Source of the DNA: Patescibacteria group bacterium
Lineage (GTDB): Bacteria > Patescibacteriota > Minisyncoccia > Phycocordibacterales > SIBU01
Length of the DNA: 6,538 nucleotides
Reading direction: 5' to 3'
Assembly: GCA_018968805.1 (NCBI GenBank)
Contig: JAGWZX010000037.1
Coordinates: 1-6,538 of the forward strand
The translations under genes and the position numbers were made by a program. Each line of letters begins with the position of its first letter. Positions within the stretch are counted from its first letter, which is position 1. The notes below the pieces were generated by a model. That model was not told the DNA's origin. It was given only the letters and a program-made list of their open reading frames with translations, and ran no database searches. Shown piece by piece: positions 1-6,538 of this stretch.

Positions 1-1962
1 GGAGAGCACCCGCGCGACATCGAGTAAAGTATTGCCGGACTCCTGGTCTTCAATGGTCAGAAGCACGGCATTCCTGAAATATTGTTCGAACATCGGCCCG
101 CCGGCGGTTTTCATATCGAAAAGTTTGTTGAAAATGGAGAGCATTTCGTTGACCACGAATGTTTTTTGTTCGGGATAGCGCGTGTCGTACTCGAGCATAT
201 TCAAGGCCATCGGCCGCGCGGTGTGCGACGGGTCAAAGTAAATCAGGTCCTCGTAGCGCGAAGGCGGAATTGAAGCTAAAACGTCCTGAATGTCGGCGCC
301 GTGCGGGTCAATCATGCAGACTCCTTCGCCTTTTTGGATATCCTGGATAATCATGTTCTTGAGAAGAGTGGTTTTTCCGGTGCCGGTCTGGCCGATGACA
401 TAGAAATGGCGCAGGCGGTCTTCGGCCGTCATATAAACTTTGGTCTCACCGCCGCGATTACGATTGACGCCCAGAAGAATTCCTTCTGAGGGCATTTCCA
501 CCGGCGCGGCGGCCGTGCCGGCTTTGGCTTGTTTGAGCTGGGCGCTTCCTTGAATGCGGCTTGAGGGAAAATGGAACATTGTGGTTACTTCTTTAATGTT
601 CAGGGGCAAAGCGTCGCCTTCCTCAAAAATTCTGAAGGCGAAATCATGAAGCAATCTGGTGAGCCGGCCGCCGCGCTCCACCCGCTCAAACGCGATCTTG
701 TTGCCGTGGGTATTTTCAAACTGATTGAACGCCGCCTCCAAATCGGCAAGCATCGCTTTGGCCGTCTCCCTGTTTTCAGCCGAAGCGATAATGCGAATAT
801 CCGCGAGAAGCAGAGGGCTTCCGACTTTGTTTTTGACCTGCTCCACCGCCACTTCGTCAATCTTGGGCGGCTCTTTTTCATCCTTATGCTTATGGACGTC
901 AGAATGCCGGCCGGAAAGAACGTCCGATACTTCCTTGGCCATTTCCCCGAAAAAACCCATGCGGATATCGGTGGCACGACGCACCGAAACGCCTTTCTGC
1001 AGGCGATGCAGAGCTTCTTTGTACTTCTCAAGATAAACCGGCGGCGCGGGCCGGAGCACGAATTGCACCGCCGCGCCTTGCCCTTCTTTTTTGATTTTGG
1101 AAAAACTGTTCAAAAGCACGTTCAACGGATCAACATCAAATTCCTCGTAAGTTTTCAAGGGAAAGACCGGCTTGCGCGCCGAAACGGCGTAAGAGCCGAC
1201 CGAAGCGCCGGATTCGTTGAAGATGTTGTAATCATTTTTGGCTTCGCGGATTTTGGCATTATGGAAAATTGAAAGCACCTGTTTTTCAAACAACGCGCGC
1301 TTGCCGTCCGGCACGGCGGCGTAAAAAATAAATTCTTCGCTGCCGTTGGCGTTAGCCACTTCAAGGGTGAATGAAGCGCGATTTTTTGACGCATCGTCCG
1401 AAACAGCCGTCATACCGGCGTAAAACTGTTCCATGCCGGAAATGAGTTTCTTTAATTCTTTGTCGGCTTCTTCTTTCACCAGTTCCGGCAAGGTAATTTC
1501 ATAGAGCGTCATGCGCAAGGCTTTGCCCAAGGGCGTCTTCTCGGCTAAACCTTTGACTGCGAAACCGGCTTTGACATATTGGATGAGAAAGCGATGGAAA
1601 TCGTCCTCAATGTGGAAATCACCGAGCTTCTCAATGATAGCGAGAGTGTTTTTGATGCCTTTCTGCTCTAGAATGGTGATAAGCTCCTCAATCTTTTTAT
1701 CGTGGGCCTCCGGCGCCAAATCAAGCACGATTGCCTCCTGCCGAACTTCCTCAAGAGCATGCGCCGAATCAAGAGTGTGCTCGACGGACGCGGCGGCGTA
1801 GTCTTTCAGGGTCTGGCTGATGACTTTCTCCTTTTGCTCCATCATACCGCGCTCTCGCGCTTCCGCTTCGCGCCGCGCCACCTCCTGCCGCAAAAAAGCC
1901 AACTCCTCTTCGGGTGTGGCAAAATTCTTTTTCTCCGGCGAAAACTGCTGTCGTTGCTCCAT
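1..1962 (-). CDS. VirD4/TraG/HerA-like DNA-transfer ATPase, 3' end cut by window edge
   Basis: The frame stays open for 654 codons from the ATG at 1960-1962 to the left edge, so the C-terminus is missing. Residues 1-75 are highly charged and helical (likely coiled coil), and 86-150 are helical. About 150-510 resembles the N-terminal region of type IV secretion or conjugation ATPases from Patescibacteria, including FDVDPLN at 275-281 and a following NSFSKIKKEGQ stretch. The P-loop GQTGTGKT is at 524-531 (window 370-393). MIDPHG at 550-555 matches the strand motif typical of HerA/VirD4 ATPases. Walker B and the arginine finger would lie beyond the window. The family comprises hexameric motors that pump DNA or couple substrates to a secretion channel. 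No transmembrane segment is visible, so this copy is probably soluble or membrane-recruited. GAGGAG lies 11 nt upstream of the ATG and supports this start. It could instead be a VirB4-like or general HerA-type ATPase; the exact substrate cannot be told. Confidence 0.9.
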   Translation of the reverse strand, partial: MEQRQQFSPEKKNFATPEEELAFLRQEVARREAEARERGMMEQKEKVISQTLKDYAAASVEHTLDSAHALEEVRQEAIVLDLAPEAHDKKIEELITILEQKGIKNTLAIIEKLGDFHIEDDFHRFLIQYVKAGFAVKGLAEKTPLGKALRMTLYEITLPELVKEEADKELKKLISGMEQFYAGMTAVSDDASKNRASFTLEVANANGSEEFIFYAAVPDGKRALFEKQVLSIFHNAKIREAKNDYNIFNESGASVGSYAVSARKPVFPLKTYEEFDVDPLNVLLNSFSKIKKEGQGAAVQFVLRPAPPVYLEKYKEALHRLQKGVSVRRATDIRMGFFGEMAKEVSDVLSGRHSDVHKHKDEKEPPKIDEVAVEQVKNKVGSPLLLADIRIIASAENRETAKAMLADLEAAFNQFENTHGNKIAFERVERGGRLTRLLHDFAFRIFEEGDALPLNIKEVTTMFHFPSSRIQGSAQLKQAKAGTAAAPVEMPSEGILLGVNRNRGGETKVYMTAEDRLRHFYVIGQTGTGKTTLLKNMIIQDIQKGEGVCMIDPHGADIQDVLASIPPSRYEDLIYFDPSHTARPMALNMLEYDTRYPEQKTFVVNEMLSIFNKLFDMKTAGGPMFEQYFRNAVLLTIEDQESGNTLLDVARVLS

Positions 1963-1973
1963 GAAAATTTAAA

Positions 1974-1979
1974 CTCCTC
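1974..1979 (-). promoter_or_regulatory. Shine-Dalgarno site of the ATPase gene
   Basis: On the minus strand GAGGAG is followed by an 11-nt A/T-rich spacer and the ATG at 1962. It is the only clear Shine-Dalgarno site among the three starts visible in the window. It lies just downstream of the intergenic hairpin, whose folding could affect its accessibility. Confidence 0.7.
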
Positions 1980-1985
1980 TCGCCG

Positions 1986-2017
1986 GCCGTCTGGCGCGAT
2001 ACATCGCGCCAGACGGC
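1986..2017 (-). repeat. Perfect 15-bp intergenic hairpin
   Basis: The arms GCCGTCTGGCGCGAT (1986-2000) and ATCGCGCCAGACGGC (2003-2017) are exact reverse complements separated by 2 nt. In RNA this would fold as about 13 bp with a 6-nt loop. It begins 8 nt after the stop of the small helical gene and ends 6 nt before the ATPase Shine-Dalgarno site. No U-tract follows on either strand, so it is not a standard intrinsic terminator. An mRNA-processing or stability element, a partial attenuator, or a protein-binding palindrome are all possible. Confidence 0.8.
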
Positions 2018-2025
2018 GGCCGTTA

Positions 2026-2328
2026 TTAATCTGAAAGAGAAATGCTGGTCTTTATAAGCGCGGCCCGTTCGTCAATCCGCCTCTCCGTTTCAGCCAAACT
2101 CCTTAGAGCGGCAACGGTTTCCTCAAGCGACTTCTTGTAATTTTCAAGGATATTGACTGCAACCGAGGCATACACTTCGGCCGCGCCGACATAAGCCGCG
2201 CCTTTTTCTTCCCGTGTCAAAGGTTTTTCGGCAATATCAGCAAGCAAAGCACCGGCTTCCGTCCAGTCTTCTTTGCGGTCTTTTTCCTTGCGAGCCGGCG
2301 GCTTTTTCTTTTTTATTTCTTTTTTCAT
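2026..2328 (-). CDS. Small Lys-rich helical protein, function unknown
   Basis: This encodes 100 residues from the ATG at 2326-2328. An in-frame GTG at 2341-2343 would give 105 and overlap the upstream gene by 14 nt. I chose the ATG because it sits one base after the upstream stop (TAACATG), a usual arrangement for translational coupling. Neither start has a good Shine-Dalgarno site; a weak GAAGAAG precedes the GTG. The first ~20 residues are very basic (KKEIKKKKPPARKEK) and look disordered. The rest is predicted all-helical, Ala- and Glu-rich, with an amphipathic pattern (e.g. AAYVGAAEVYASVAVNILE, then KKSLEETVAALRSLAE). There is no signal peptide, membrane span, cysteine or catalytic motif. 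I do not recognise the family. Its place between the giant protein and the ATPase suggests an accessory or adaptor role, which is inference only. The basic tail could bind nucleic acid or an acidic partner. Confidence 0.85.
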   Translation of the reverse strand: MKKEIKKKKPPARKEKDRKEDWTEAGALLADIAEKPLTREEKGAAYVGAAEVYASVAVNILENYKKSLEETVAALRSLAETERRIDERAALIKTSISLSD

Positions 2329-2329
2329 G

Positions 2330-5300
2330 TTATTTACCAGCACGCAAAGCTTCTTCTTGTTTTACAATTATAGCTCTAATGTGCAGGGTCTTCTCTTTGT
2401 TTTCCTGAACCCGCTTACGGCCTTTTTCGGTATTCTCATCCTTCGGCTCATCAGCCATTATTTCAAGCTCGTCAAACAACCTTTCAACAATATGGCGCCT
2501 GACTTCCGCCCGCGATTTTGAACCGAGTTTTTCTTTTTCCGTCAATTTCGCAAGCGCTCCTTCCAGCGCCTTGAAACGGCCCGCGGACAAAGCCAGTGCC
2601 CGGCTTACGGCCCGCCCGACATCTGTCCTGATGCCCGCGGTAAGCCAACCGTCAATTTTCTCTTGGGTCTCCTTAACATCAACACCCGCGAGATAATCGC
2701 CTTCTCCGCCGCCTCTTTCCAAACTGGCGCGCAAGGTCTTTTCAAACAACTCACTGGCCTTTGCCGCCGCTTCAGCCGTCTGGTCTTCTTCTTTTGCCGA
2801 ATGGAACGAGTAAATTTCCGCGACAATTTTCTCCCGCGCCATGCCGGCCAGTTTTTTATCCAACTCGCTGTCGCGGAAGAGATTGAGCTTGGCATTTTCC
2901 AAAATCTGGTGGGCTTTGAATCTCTGCTCGTCCAGCCTCTTGATCTGTTCGTCTTTGTCCGCCGCGCCTTTCTTGAATTCGCTTTCAAGACTGGCCAGCT
3001 GATTCTCAACTCCACGCAATCTTTCCTCTTTCAGTACCATTCCAGACTCAAGTTTTTCTGTAGATAAGCCGCCAATCAATGCGTAAGGAGAAAATTTTGA
3101 CTTTGCGCCTTTTTCCTTTACGATCTTGCGCGCTTTATATGTTTCGCTACTTTCAAAACCCAACTTCTGCGCAAACCAATTTAAACTATGGAAAGACCCC
3201 GCCCCTGTCCAGAAAGCATTGCTCTTGAGCGCAAGGGTCATAATATCCCGTTCTTCTTTGATACGCTTATGTTCCCCCTCCAACGACTCGCGCAGTTTAG
3301 CCTGACCTTCCGGCGTCAAAGTTTTCTTTAATTCGGCAACCTGCGCCTCCAAACCGGCAATTTCACCCGGCAAAACTTTTAGGTGTTCAAACTTAGTGAA
3401 AAGCTGTTTTATAAGGCGCGGGCTTTCATGGGCTTGCCGTTCCAAATGCTCCCGCACCGCTTGCTTGCCGGCATCGTCAAGCGATAATCCCAGATCCTTT
3501 GAAATGCGCTCCGCGTGAACCTTGTAAACTTCTTCGGCCACGCTGTCTTTCCGCGCGAAAGCTTCAAATATATCTTTCAGATTTTCTTTGTCCGCCATAT
3601 CAATCGTTTGGCCAAGCTTTTCCGCTTCGGCCAAAAAGGCCGCAAACCCGGGAACATCCATCGCTTTTCCGATATCGAAGCCTCCCGAATCTTCCAAAAC
3701 CGCTTTGGCCGCGGCTTGGTCCGGAGACTTAACGTAAGCAACCTTCACCGCTTCCGGCGCTTTCGGTGCGGACGGCGGGGCTGGCGGCTTCTCTTCCTTT
3801 CTAGCCTCGGACGCGGACGGCTCAACCGGAACAGTTTCATTTTTCACCGGGTTTGCTACCGGAATATTTTTAAACGGCGGTGGCGGCGTAATCTTGACGG
3901 GACGACGCGCGTTTTTGGTACGCATGTAATAATCAATATTTTCCGGCGGAAGTTCTACGGTTTCCTGACCGCGACTCTGGCCCCCCATCAGATCATGTCT
4001 TTTGAAAACGGCGGCGGCCGACATTGTCTCCTTTTTCTTTTCAGTTGGAACAGGCGCTCCGGCAGAAACCTCAGACGCAACCGGCCGAAGCCAGCCGTTC
4101 CGCTCAAACAACTTTCTAAGGTCGGATCGCAAAAGCGCGTGGTCTATGGTGTTCAAGTCGGCAATGATTTCTTTATTCCGCTCTTCGCGAGGCTTCGCCT
4201 GAAATTTCTCACTCTGAATTTTTACGACATAAGCAAGGAGCACCCTCTCCATTTCGGCAGGTGAAAATTCAAGAGGTTTTCCGCCTTCAATAATTTTGAA
4301 CTTCTTTGGATATTTCCTGACCTCAGCGATTATTTCCGCAAATGTTTCCGGTTCGTGAGATTTCTCGCCTCCGGAATTTCCATCAGGCACGTTTTCCGAC
4401 TCCGGCTTGGCAGATGTTGTTTCCGTGTGCGCCGTTTTCGGTTCTGGGGTTGGCGCGGGCGGAATAGGTTCTCGCGGAGCAGCCGGACGCTCGGCAACTT
4501 CCGGCCTGTCACTCTTGGCCTCCGGCAGAGAGGCTCCGGTTTTGACAGTATCGCCGACAGACTCCGCGGATTTAACCATAAGCCAGCCTCGCCGCTCAAA
4601 AATTTTTTTTAAATCGTCTCTCAATCTTTGGTCTGTCGTGAGCAAATCCAACGCTTCAAGGATCTGACGTTCTCGCTCGGCGTAAGGCTTTACCCTAAAC
4701 TCTCCGCCCTGAAAAATTCTCGCGAGCCGCCTAATATCCCTAGCCACGTCACTGCCCGATACATGAAACGTCCGTCCTTGCCAGGTACGTTCCAGATTTT
4801 CCGCCCGGCCCACATCCGCCATAACGCTCTCAAACTCTTTATCATCTTCTGCCTTCGATGATTGTCTTACCTCATTTTTCGGCAGAAACTCCGAAGTCAG
4901 GACTCCTTCGTTGATAAGTGCTTTCACCAGTCCGTCCCGGAAATTCCTGGCGTCAGTGGTCACATCGGGAAAACTGGAAATAAAATCCATGATAATCCGG
5001 CGCTGCTGGCCAAACGGTCTTTTGCGGAACTCCTCATCCTTAAAACCACTGAGAAAGTCCATCACCGTCTCCGCCACCTGCGCGCCGTTGCGCGTTTCCG
5101 TCCGACAACTCTTGTAACCCTTAAACTTCTCGCCATCAAACTCCGCTTCGAAAGTGACCCGACGAAGAGCGTTCAGTTTGCGCACTTGGTCCAGAAACTC
5201 TTGCGCCGGCAGTCTTTCTCCTGTTTTCAGATATCTTGCCAGACGGGCAAAAGCCGATTCCACCCGCATCTTTTTGAGCTCCAGTTCCTTTTGGAGAAGA

Positions 5301-5818
5301 GTCTTTTCTTGATTCAATGTTGATGTCTCTCCCTCTGCTTTATAAGATTCGGCGTAGTCCCGCGAAAAAACCTTCCGGGACGTCGGACTCTTCCCCGAAG
5401 GCGGGGATTTTTCGCCTCCGGCGGATCTTTTCTTTCTTCCCTTACCCGTATCTTCAGATTTTGATTTTCTCTCTCTTCTCCTTTCCTGTCCTCCTTCCTT
5501 GGGCCGATTCTTATGCCCGGCTTTTTCCTCATCCGTTTCCTGCTGTAATTTGTCGGCTTCCAGCGGCAAATTTTCTTCCGTCACGCTTTCGGCGTTCCGC
5601 GCCGGTGGATTAATTTTGATTATAGATTCAGAATCGGGCGAAGAAGCCGGCGCGGAAACGTTTTCCGGCGGTTTCGGCGATTCGGCGGAAGTCGGTTCCG
5701 ACGGGCCGACGGTTAGGGCGGCGAAAGGATTATTAACAAACCCCTGCCTCGCCTCGGTGTTATTGGAGTCAAGTTTTTCAAGCTGTTCTGGAGTCAAGGG
5801 AGGTCTTTCGTTTGCCAT
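2330..5818 (-). CDS. Giant (1162 aa) charged multi-domain protein of unknown function
   Basis: This is an intact frame from the ATG at 5816-5818 to the TAA at 2330-2332. The ATG is the first standard start after an in-frame stop inside the end of map; no Shine-Dalgarno site is seen, and coupling to map 16 nt upstream is likely. Residues 1-150 are low-complexity (Pro, Ser, Glu, then a basic RRRERKSK stretch). Residues 165-200 are helical. Three related ~90-residue modules lie at about 205-311, 327-417 and 491-581. Pro/Glu-rich linkers span about 420-490 and 585-700 (including TPPPPFK and PPAPPSAPKAP). From about 704 to the end it is helical, with coiled-coil-like stretches near 815-860 and 925-990. 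No signal peptide or membrane span is evident, and I noticed only one cysteine (238), so it should be cytosolic. The layout suggests a scaffold or adaptor with repeated binding modules. I do not recognise the family, and no catalytic motif is evident. The link to the downstream ATPase comes from gene order only. Confidence 0.93.
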   Translation of the reverse strand: MANERPPLTPEQLEKLDSNNTEARQGFVNNPFAALTVGPSEPTSAESPKPPENVSAPASSPDSESIIKINPPARNAESVTEENLPLEADKLQQETDEEKAGHKNRPKEGGQERRRERKSKSEDTGKGRKKRSAGGEKSPPSGKSPTSRKVFSRDYAESYKAEGETSTLNQEKTLLQKELELKKMRVESAFARLARYLKTGERLPAQEFLDQVRKLNALRRVTFEAEFDGEKFKGYKSCRTETRNGAQVAETVMDFLSGFKDEEFRKRPFGQQRRIIMDFISSFPDVTTDARNFRDGLVKALINEGVLTSEFLPKNEVRQSSKAEDDKEFESVMADVGRAENLERTWQGRTFHVSGSDVARDIRRLARIFQGGEFRVKPYAERERQILEALDLLTTDQRLRDDLKKIFERRGWLMVKSAESVGDTVKTGASLPEAKSDRPEVAERPAAPREPIPPAPTPEPKTAHTETTSAKPESENVPDGNSGGEKSHEPETFAEIIAEVRKYPKKFKIIEGGKPLEFSPAEMERVLLAYVVKIQSEKFQAKPREERNKEIIADLNTIDHALLRSDLRKLFERNGWLRPVASEVSAGAPVPTEKKKETMSAAAVFKRHDLMGGQSRGQETVELPPENIDYYMRTKNARRPVKITPPPPFKNIPVANPVKNETVPVEPSASEARKEEKPPAPPSAPKAPEAVKVAYVKSPDQAAAKAVLEDSGGFDIGKAMDVPGFAAFLAEAEKLGQTIDMADKENLKDIFEAFARKDSVAEEVYKVHAERISKDLGLSLDDAGKQAVREHLERQAHESPRLIKQLFTKFEHLKVLPGEIAGLEAQVAELKKTLTPEGQAKLRESLEGEHKRIKEERDIMTLALKSNAFWTGAGSFHSLNWFAQKLGFESSETYKARKIVKEKGAKSKFSPYALIGGLSTEKLESGMVLKEERLRGVENQLASLESEFKKGAADKDEQIKRLDEQRFKAHQILENAKLNLFRDSELDKKLAGMAREKIVAEIYSFHSAKEEDQTAEAAAKASELFEKTLRASLERGGGEGDYLAGVDVKETQEKIDGWLTAGIRTDVGRAVSRALALSAGRFKALEGALAKLTEKEKLGSKSRAEVRRHIVERLFDELEIMADEPKDENTEKGRKRVQENKEKTLHIRAIIVKQEEALRAGK
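4076..4348 (-). repeat. Internal protein module copy C (residues ~491-581)
   Basis: The module contains KFKIIEGGKPLEF (506-518), KFQAKP (538-543), an EERNKEII helix and LLRSDLRKLFERNGWL (562-577). The order and spacing match copy B. It is separated from B by a ~70-residue Pro/Glu linker, so the modules are probably independent beads on a flexible chain. Confidence 0.75.
4568..4840 (-). repeat. Internal protein module copy B (residues ~327-417)
   Basis: The module opens with a Trp-Gln-Gly-Arg stretch (346-349), followed by a helix, EFRVKP (373-378), an ER-rich helix and LRDDLKKIFERRGWL (399-413). It matches copy C at 11 of 16 positions over 398-413 without gaps. The helical pattern with a conserved Trp-containing end suggests a compact all-helical binding domain. 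Confidence 0.75.
4886..5206 (-). repeat. Internal protein module copy A (residues ~205-311), diverged
   Basis: This is the most divergent of three related modules in the giant protein. It aligns with copies B and C through EFRKRP (263-268) and FRDGLVKALINEGVL (293-307), the latter without gaps. It has a ~4-residue insertion between these motifs, and Val replaces the Trp of the GWL signature. Confidence 0.6.
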
Positions 5819-5834
5819 ACGTGGGGTTATGGTA

Positions 5835-6538
5835 TCACAACCGTGTTAAGATTTCAGCACCGTTTTCGATAATAGCCACAGTGTGTTCAAAATGGGCGCT
5901 ACGCTTGCCGTCCGCTGTTTTGTAGGTATATCCGTCTGGCGCAAGCCGGATGGCCTTGCTACCTTCGTTAATCATAGGCTCTATGGCAATAACCATGCCG
6001 GCTTTAAGAATCGGGCCGGAAGTTTTCTTGCCGTAATTGGGAACATAAGGGTCTTCGTGTACGGCGAAACCAACGCCATGTCCCGCTAATTCTTCCACGA
6101 TGCCGAAATCCGGAGCGGCCTTTCGGATTGAATTTTCAACAGCGTTACTCACTGCTCCCACCCTCGCTCCGGCGCGTGCGGCGGCAATACCGGCGCGGAG
6201 CGCCCCTTCGGTCACCCGAAGGAGGCGCTCCGCCGCTTGGTCAATTTTTCCCACTGGCACTGTTATCGCCATGTCCGTAAAAAATTTTTTGTGGACCAAA
6301 CCCATATCAAGCGAAACAATGTCGCCCTCTCGCAAAATTTTATCGCTTTCGTTCGGAATACCGTGCACCACTTCGTCGTTTACGGACACGCAAAGTGAAG
6401 CGGGAAAAGGCCGTTTGGCGCCATAGGGCTGATATCCGGCGAAGGCCGAACGGTCGCCACCCTCGCGCACTAATTTTTCGGCAAGAGCGTTCAGTTCGGC
6501 GGCGGTTCGCCCGGGGCGAACCGCCGCCTTAAGCTCTT
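5835..6538 (-). CDS. map: Methionine aminopeptidase type I, 5' end cut by window edge
   Basis: This cytosolic metalloprotease removes the initiator Met from nascent proteins. The visible 233 codons run in frame to the TGA at 5835-5837. All expected metal-site and catalytic residues are present (fragment numbering): His58 in NDEVVHGIP, Asp77 in SLDMG, Asp88 in FTDMA, His153 in AGHGVG, His160 in VHED, Glu186 in IEPMI and Glu217 in FEHTV. They correspond to E. coli His79, Asp97, Asp108, His171, His178, Glu204 and Glu235. Length and motif spacing fit the short type I form without an N-terminal extension. By comparison with E. coli, about 20 codons are missing beyond the right edge. An in-frame GTG at 6468-6470 is not the start, because the conserved VRPGRTAAELN region lies upstream of it. 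In many bacteria map follows secY and adk in the ribosomal-protein cluster, which may lie to the right. Two strong inverted repeats lie inside the gene. Confidence 0.97.
   Translation of the reverse strand, partial: ELKAAVRPGRTAAELNALAEKLVREGGDRSAFAGYQPYGAKRPFPASLCVSVNDEVVHGIPNESDKILREGDIVSLDMGLVHKKFFTDMAITVPVGKIDQAAERLLRVTEGALRAGIAAARAGARVGAVSNAVENSIRKAAPDFGIVEELAGHGVGFAVHEDPYVPNYGKKTSGPILKAGMVIAIEPMINEGSKAIRLAPDGYTYKTADGKRSAHFEHTVAIIENGAEILTRL
6195..6233. repeat. 17-bp inverted repeat with one bulge, inside map
   Basis: GCGGAGCGCC (6195-6204) pairs with GGCGCTCCGC (6224-6233), and CCTTCGG (6205-6211) pairs with CCGAAGG (6216-6222). There is one unpaired A at 6223 and a 4-nt TCAC loop. It encodes part of the AERLLRVTEGALRAGI helix of methionine aminopeptidase, with no insertion relative to the family's usual length. 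Confidence 0.8.
6498..6528. repeat. Perfect 15-bp inverted repeat with 1-nt centre, inside map
   Basis: GGCGGCGGTTCGCCC (6498-6512) and GGGCGAACCGCCGCC (6514-6528) are exact reverse complements around a single G. The repeat encodes the AAVRPGRTAAEL part of the aminopeptidase N-terminal region, a normal family segment. It is unrelated in sequence to the hairpins at 6195-6233 and 1986-2017. Confidence 0.85.

Noticed and set aside
571..1272. 233-codon open frame on the plus strand
   Set aside because: It lies wholly antisense to the ATPase gene, whose frame carries recognisable motifs. It has no ribosome-binding site and its product is Phe/Arg/His-rich without any family motif.
2360..2385. Promoter-like TTTACA with an AT-rich stretch on the plus strand
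   Set aside because: No -10 box lies at a proper distance, it sits inside minus-strand coding sequence, and no plus-strand gene follows.
3523..3711. Possible fourth copy of the repeated module near residues 703-765 of the giant protein
   Set aside because: Only a short ENLKDIFEAF resemblance is seen. The F-x-x-[KR]-P motif and the GWL end are missing, so it is within what charged helices give by chance.
3515..4264. 249-codon open frame on the plus strand
   Set aside because: It is antisense to the giant gene. Its Arg/Phe/Asn-rich product is what the complement of Lys/Glu/Pro-rich coding gives.
5391..5412. Terminator-like TCCCCG-AAGG-CGGGGA followed by a T-run on the plus strand
   Set aside because: The stem is only 6 bp, it lies inside minus-strand coding sequence, and there is no plus-strand gene for it to end.
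6468..6470. GTG as the start of map
   Set aside because: The frame stays open upstream to the window edge and encodes the conserved N-terminal VRPG...ELN region of methionine aminopeptidase, so the true start is outside the window.

Overview
The window holds four genes, all on the minus strand, packed like one transcription unit and read from right to left: the 3' part of a type I methionine aminopeptidase gene (map), a 1162-codon gene for a large charged multi-domain protein of unknown function, a gene for a small Lys-rich helical protein of about 100 residues, and the 5' part of a gene for a DNA-transfer type (VirD4/TraG/HerA-like) ATPase that runs off the left edge. The gaps are 16, about 1 and 63 nt. 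No RNA gene, CRISPR array, mobile element or plus-strand gene could be supported. The long plus-strand open frames all lie antisense to these better-supported genes.

The style suggests a small-genome bacterium of the Candidate Phyla Radiation (Patescibacteria, most like Parcubacteria). The ATPase has the domain arrangement I associate with those genomes: a long N-terminal region with an 'EFDVDPL' type motif, then a GQTGTGKT P-loop and an MIDPHG motif. It sits next to large uncharacterised charged proteins. This assignment is inferred from protein style and not from a marker gene. GC content is moderate and the genes look alike in composition, so nothing points to recent transfer.

Region by region: 5835-6538 is map with all metal-ligand residues present but the first ~20 codons missing beyond the right edge. 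2330-5818 is the giant unknown gene. Its product has a disordered N-terminus, three related ~90-residue modules sharing F-x-x-[KR]-P and LRxDLxKxFExxGWL signatures, two Pro-rich linkers, and a long helical or coiled-coil C-terminal half. 2026-2328 is the small helical protein, starting one base after the giant gene's stop. 1963-2025 is the only real intergenic spacer, and it contains a perfect 15-bp hairpin just upstream of the ATPase ribosome-binding site. 1-1962 is the ATPase.

The reading of interest is that the two unknown proteins are soluble partners of the DNA-transfer-like motor encoded in the same unit. The sequence supports co-transcription, but the functional link is an inference. 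Three strong inverted repeats (one intergenic, two inside map) form a second unexplained signal.
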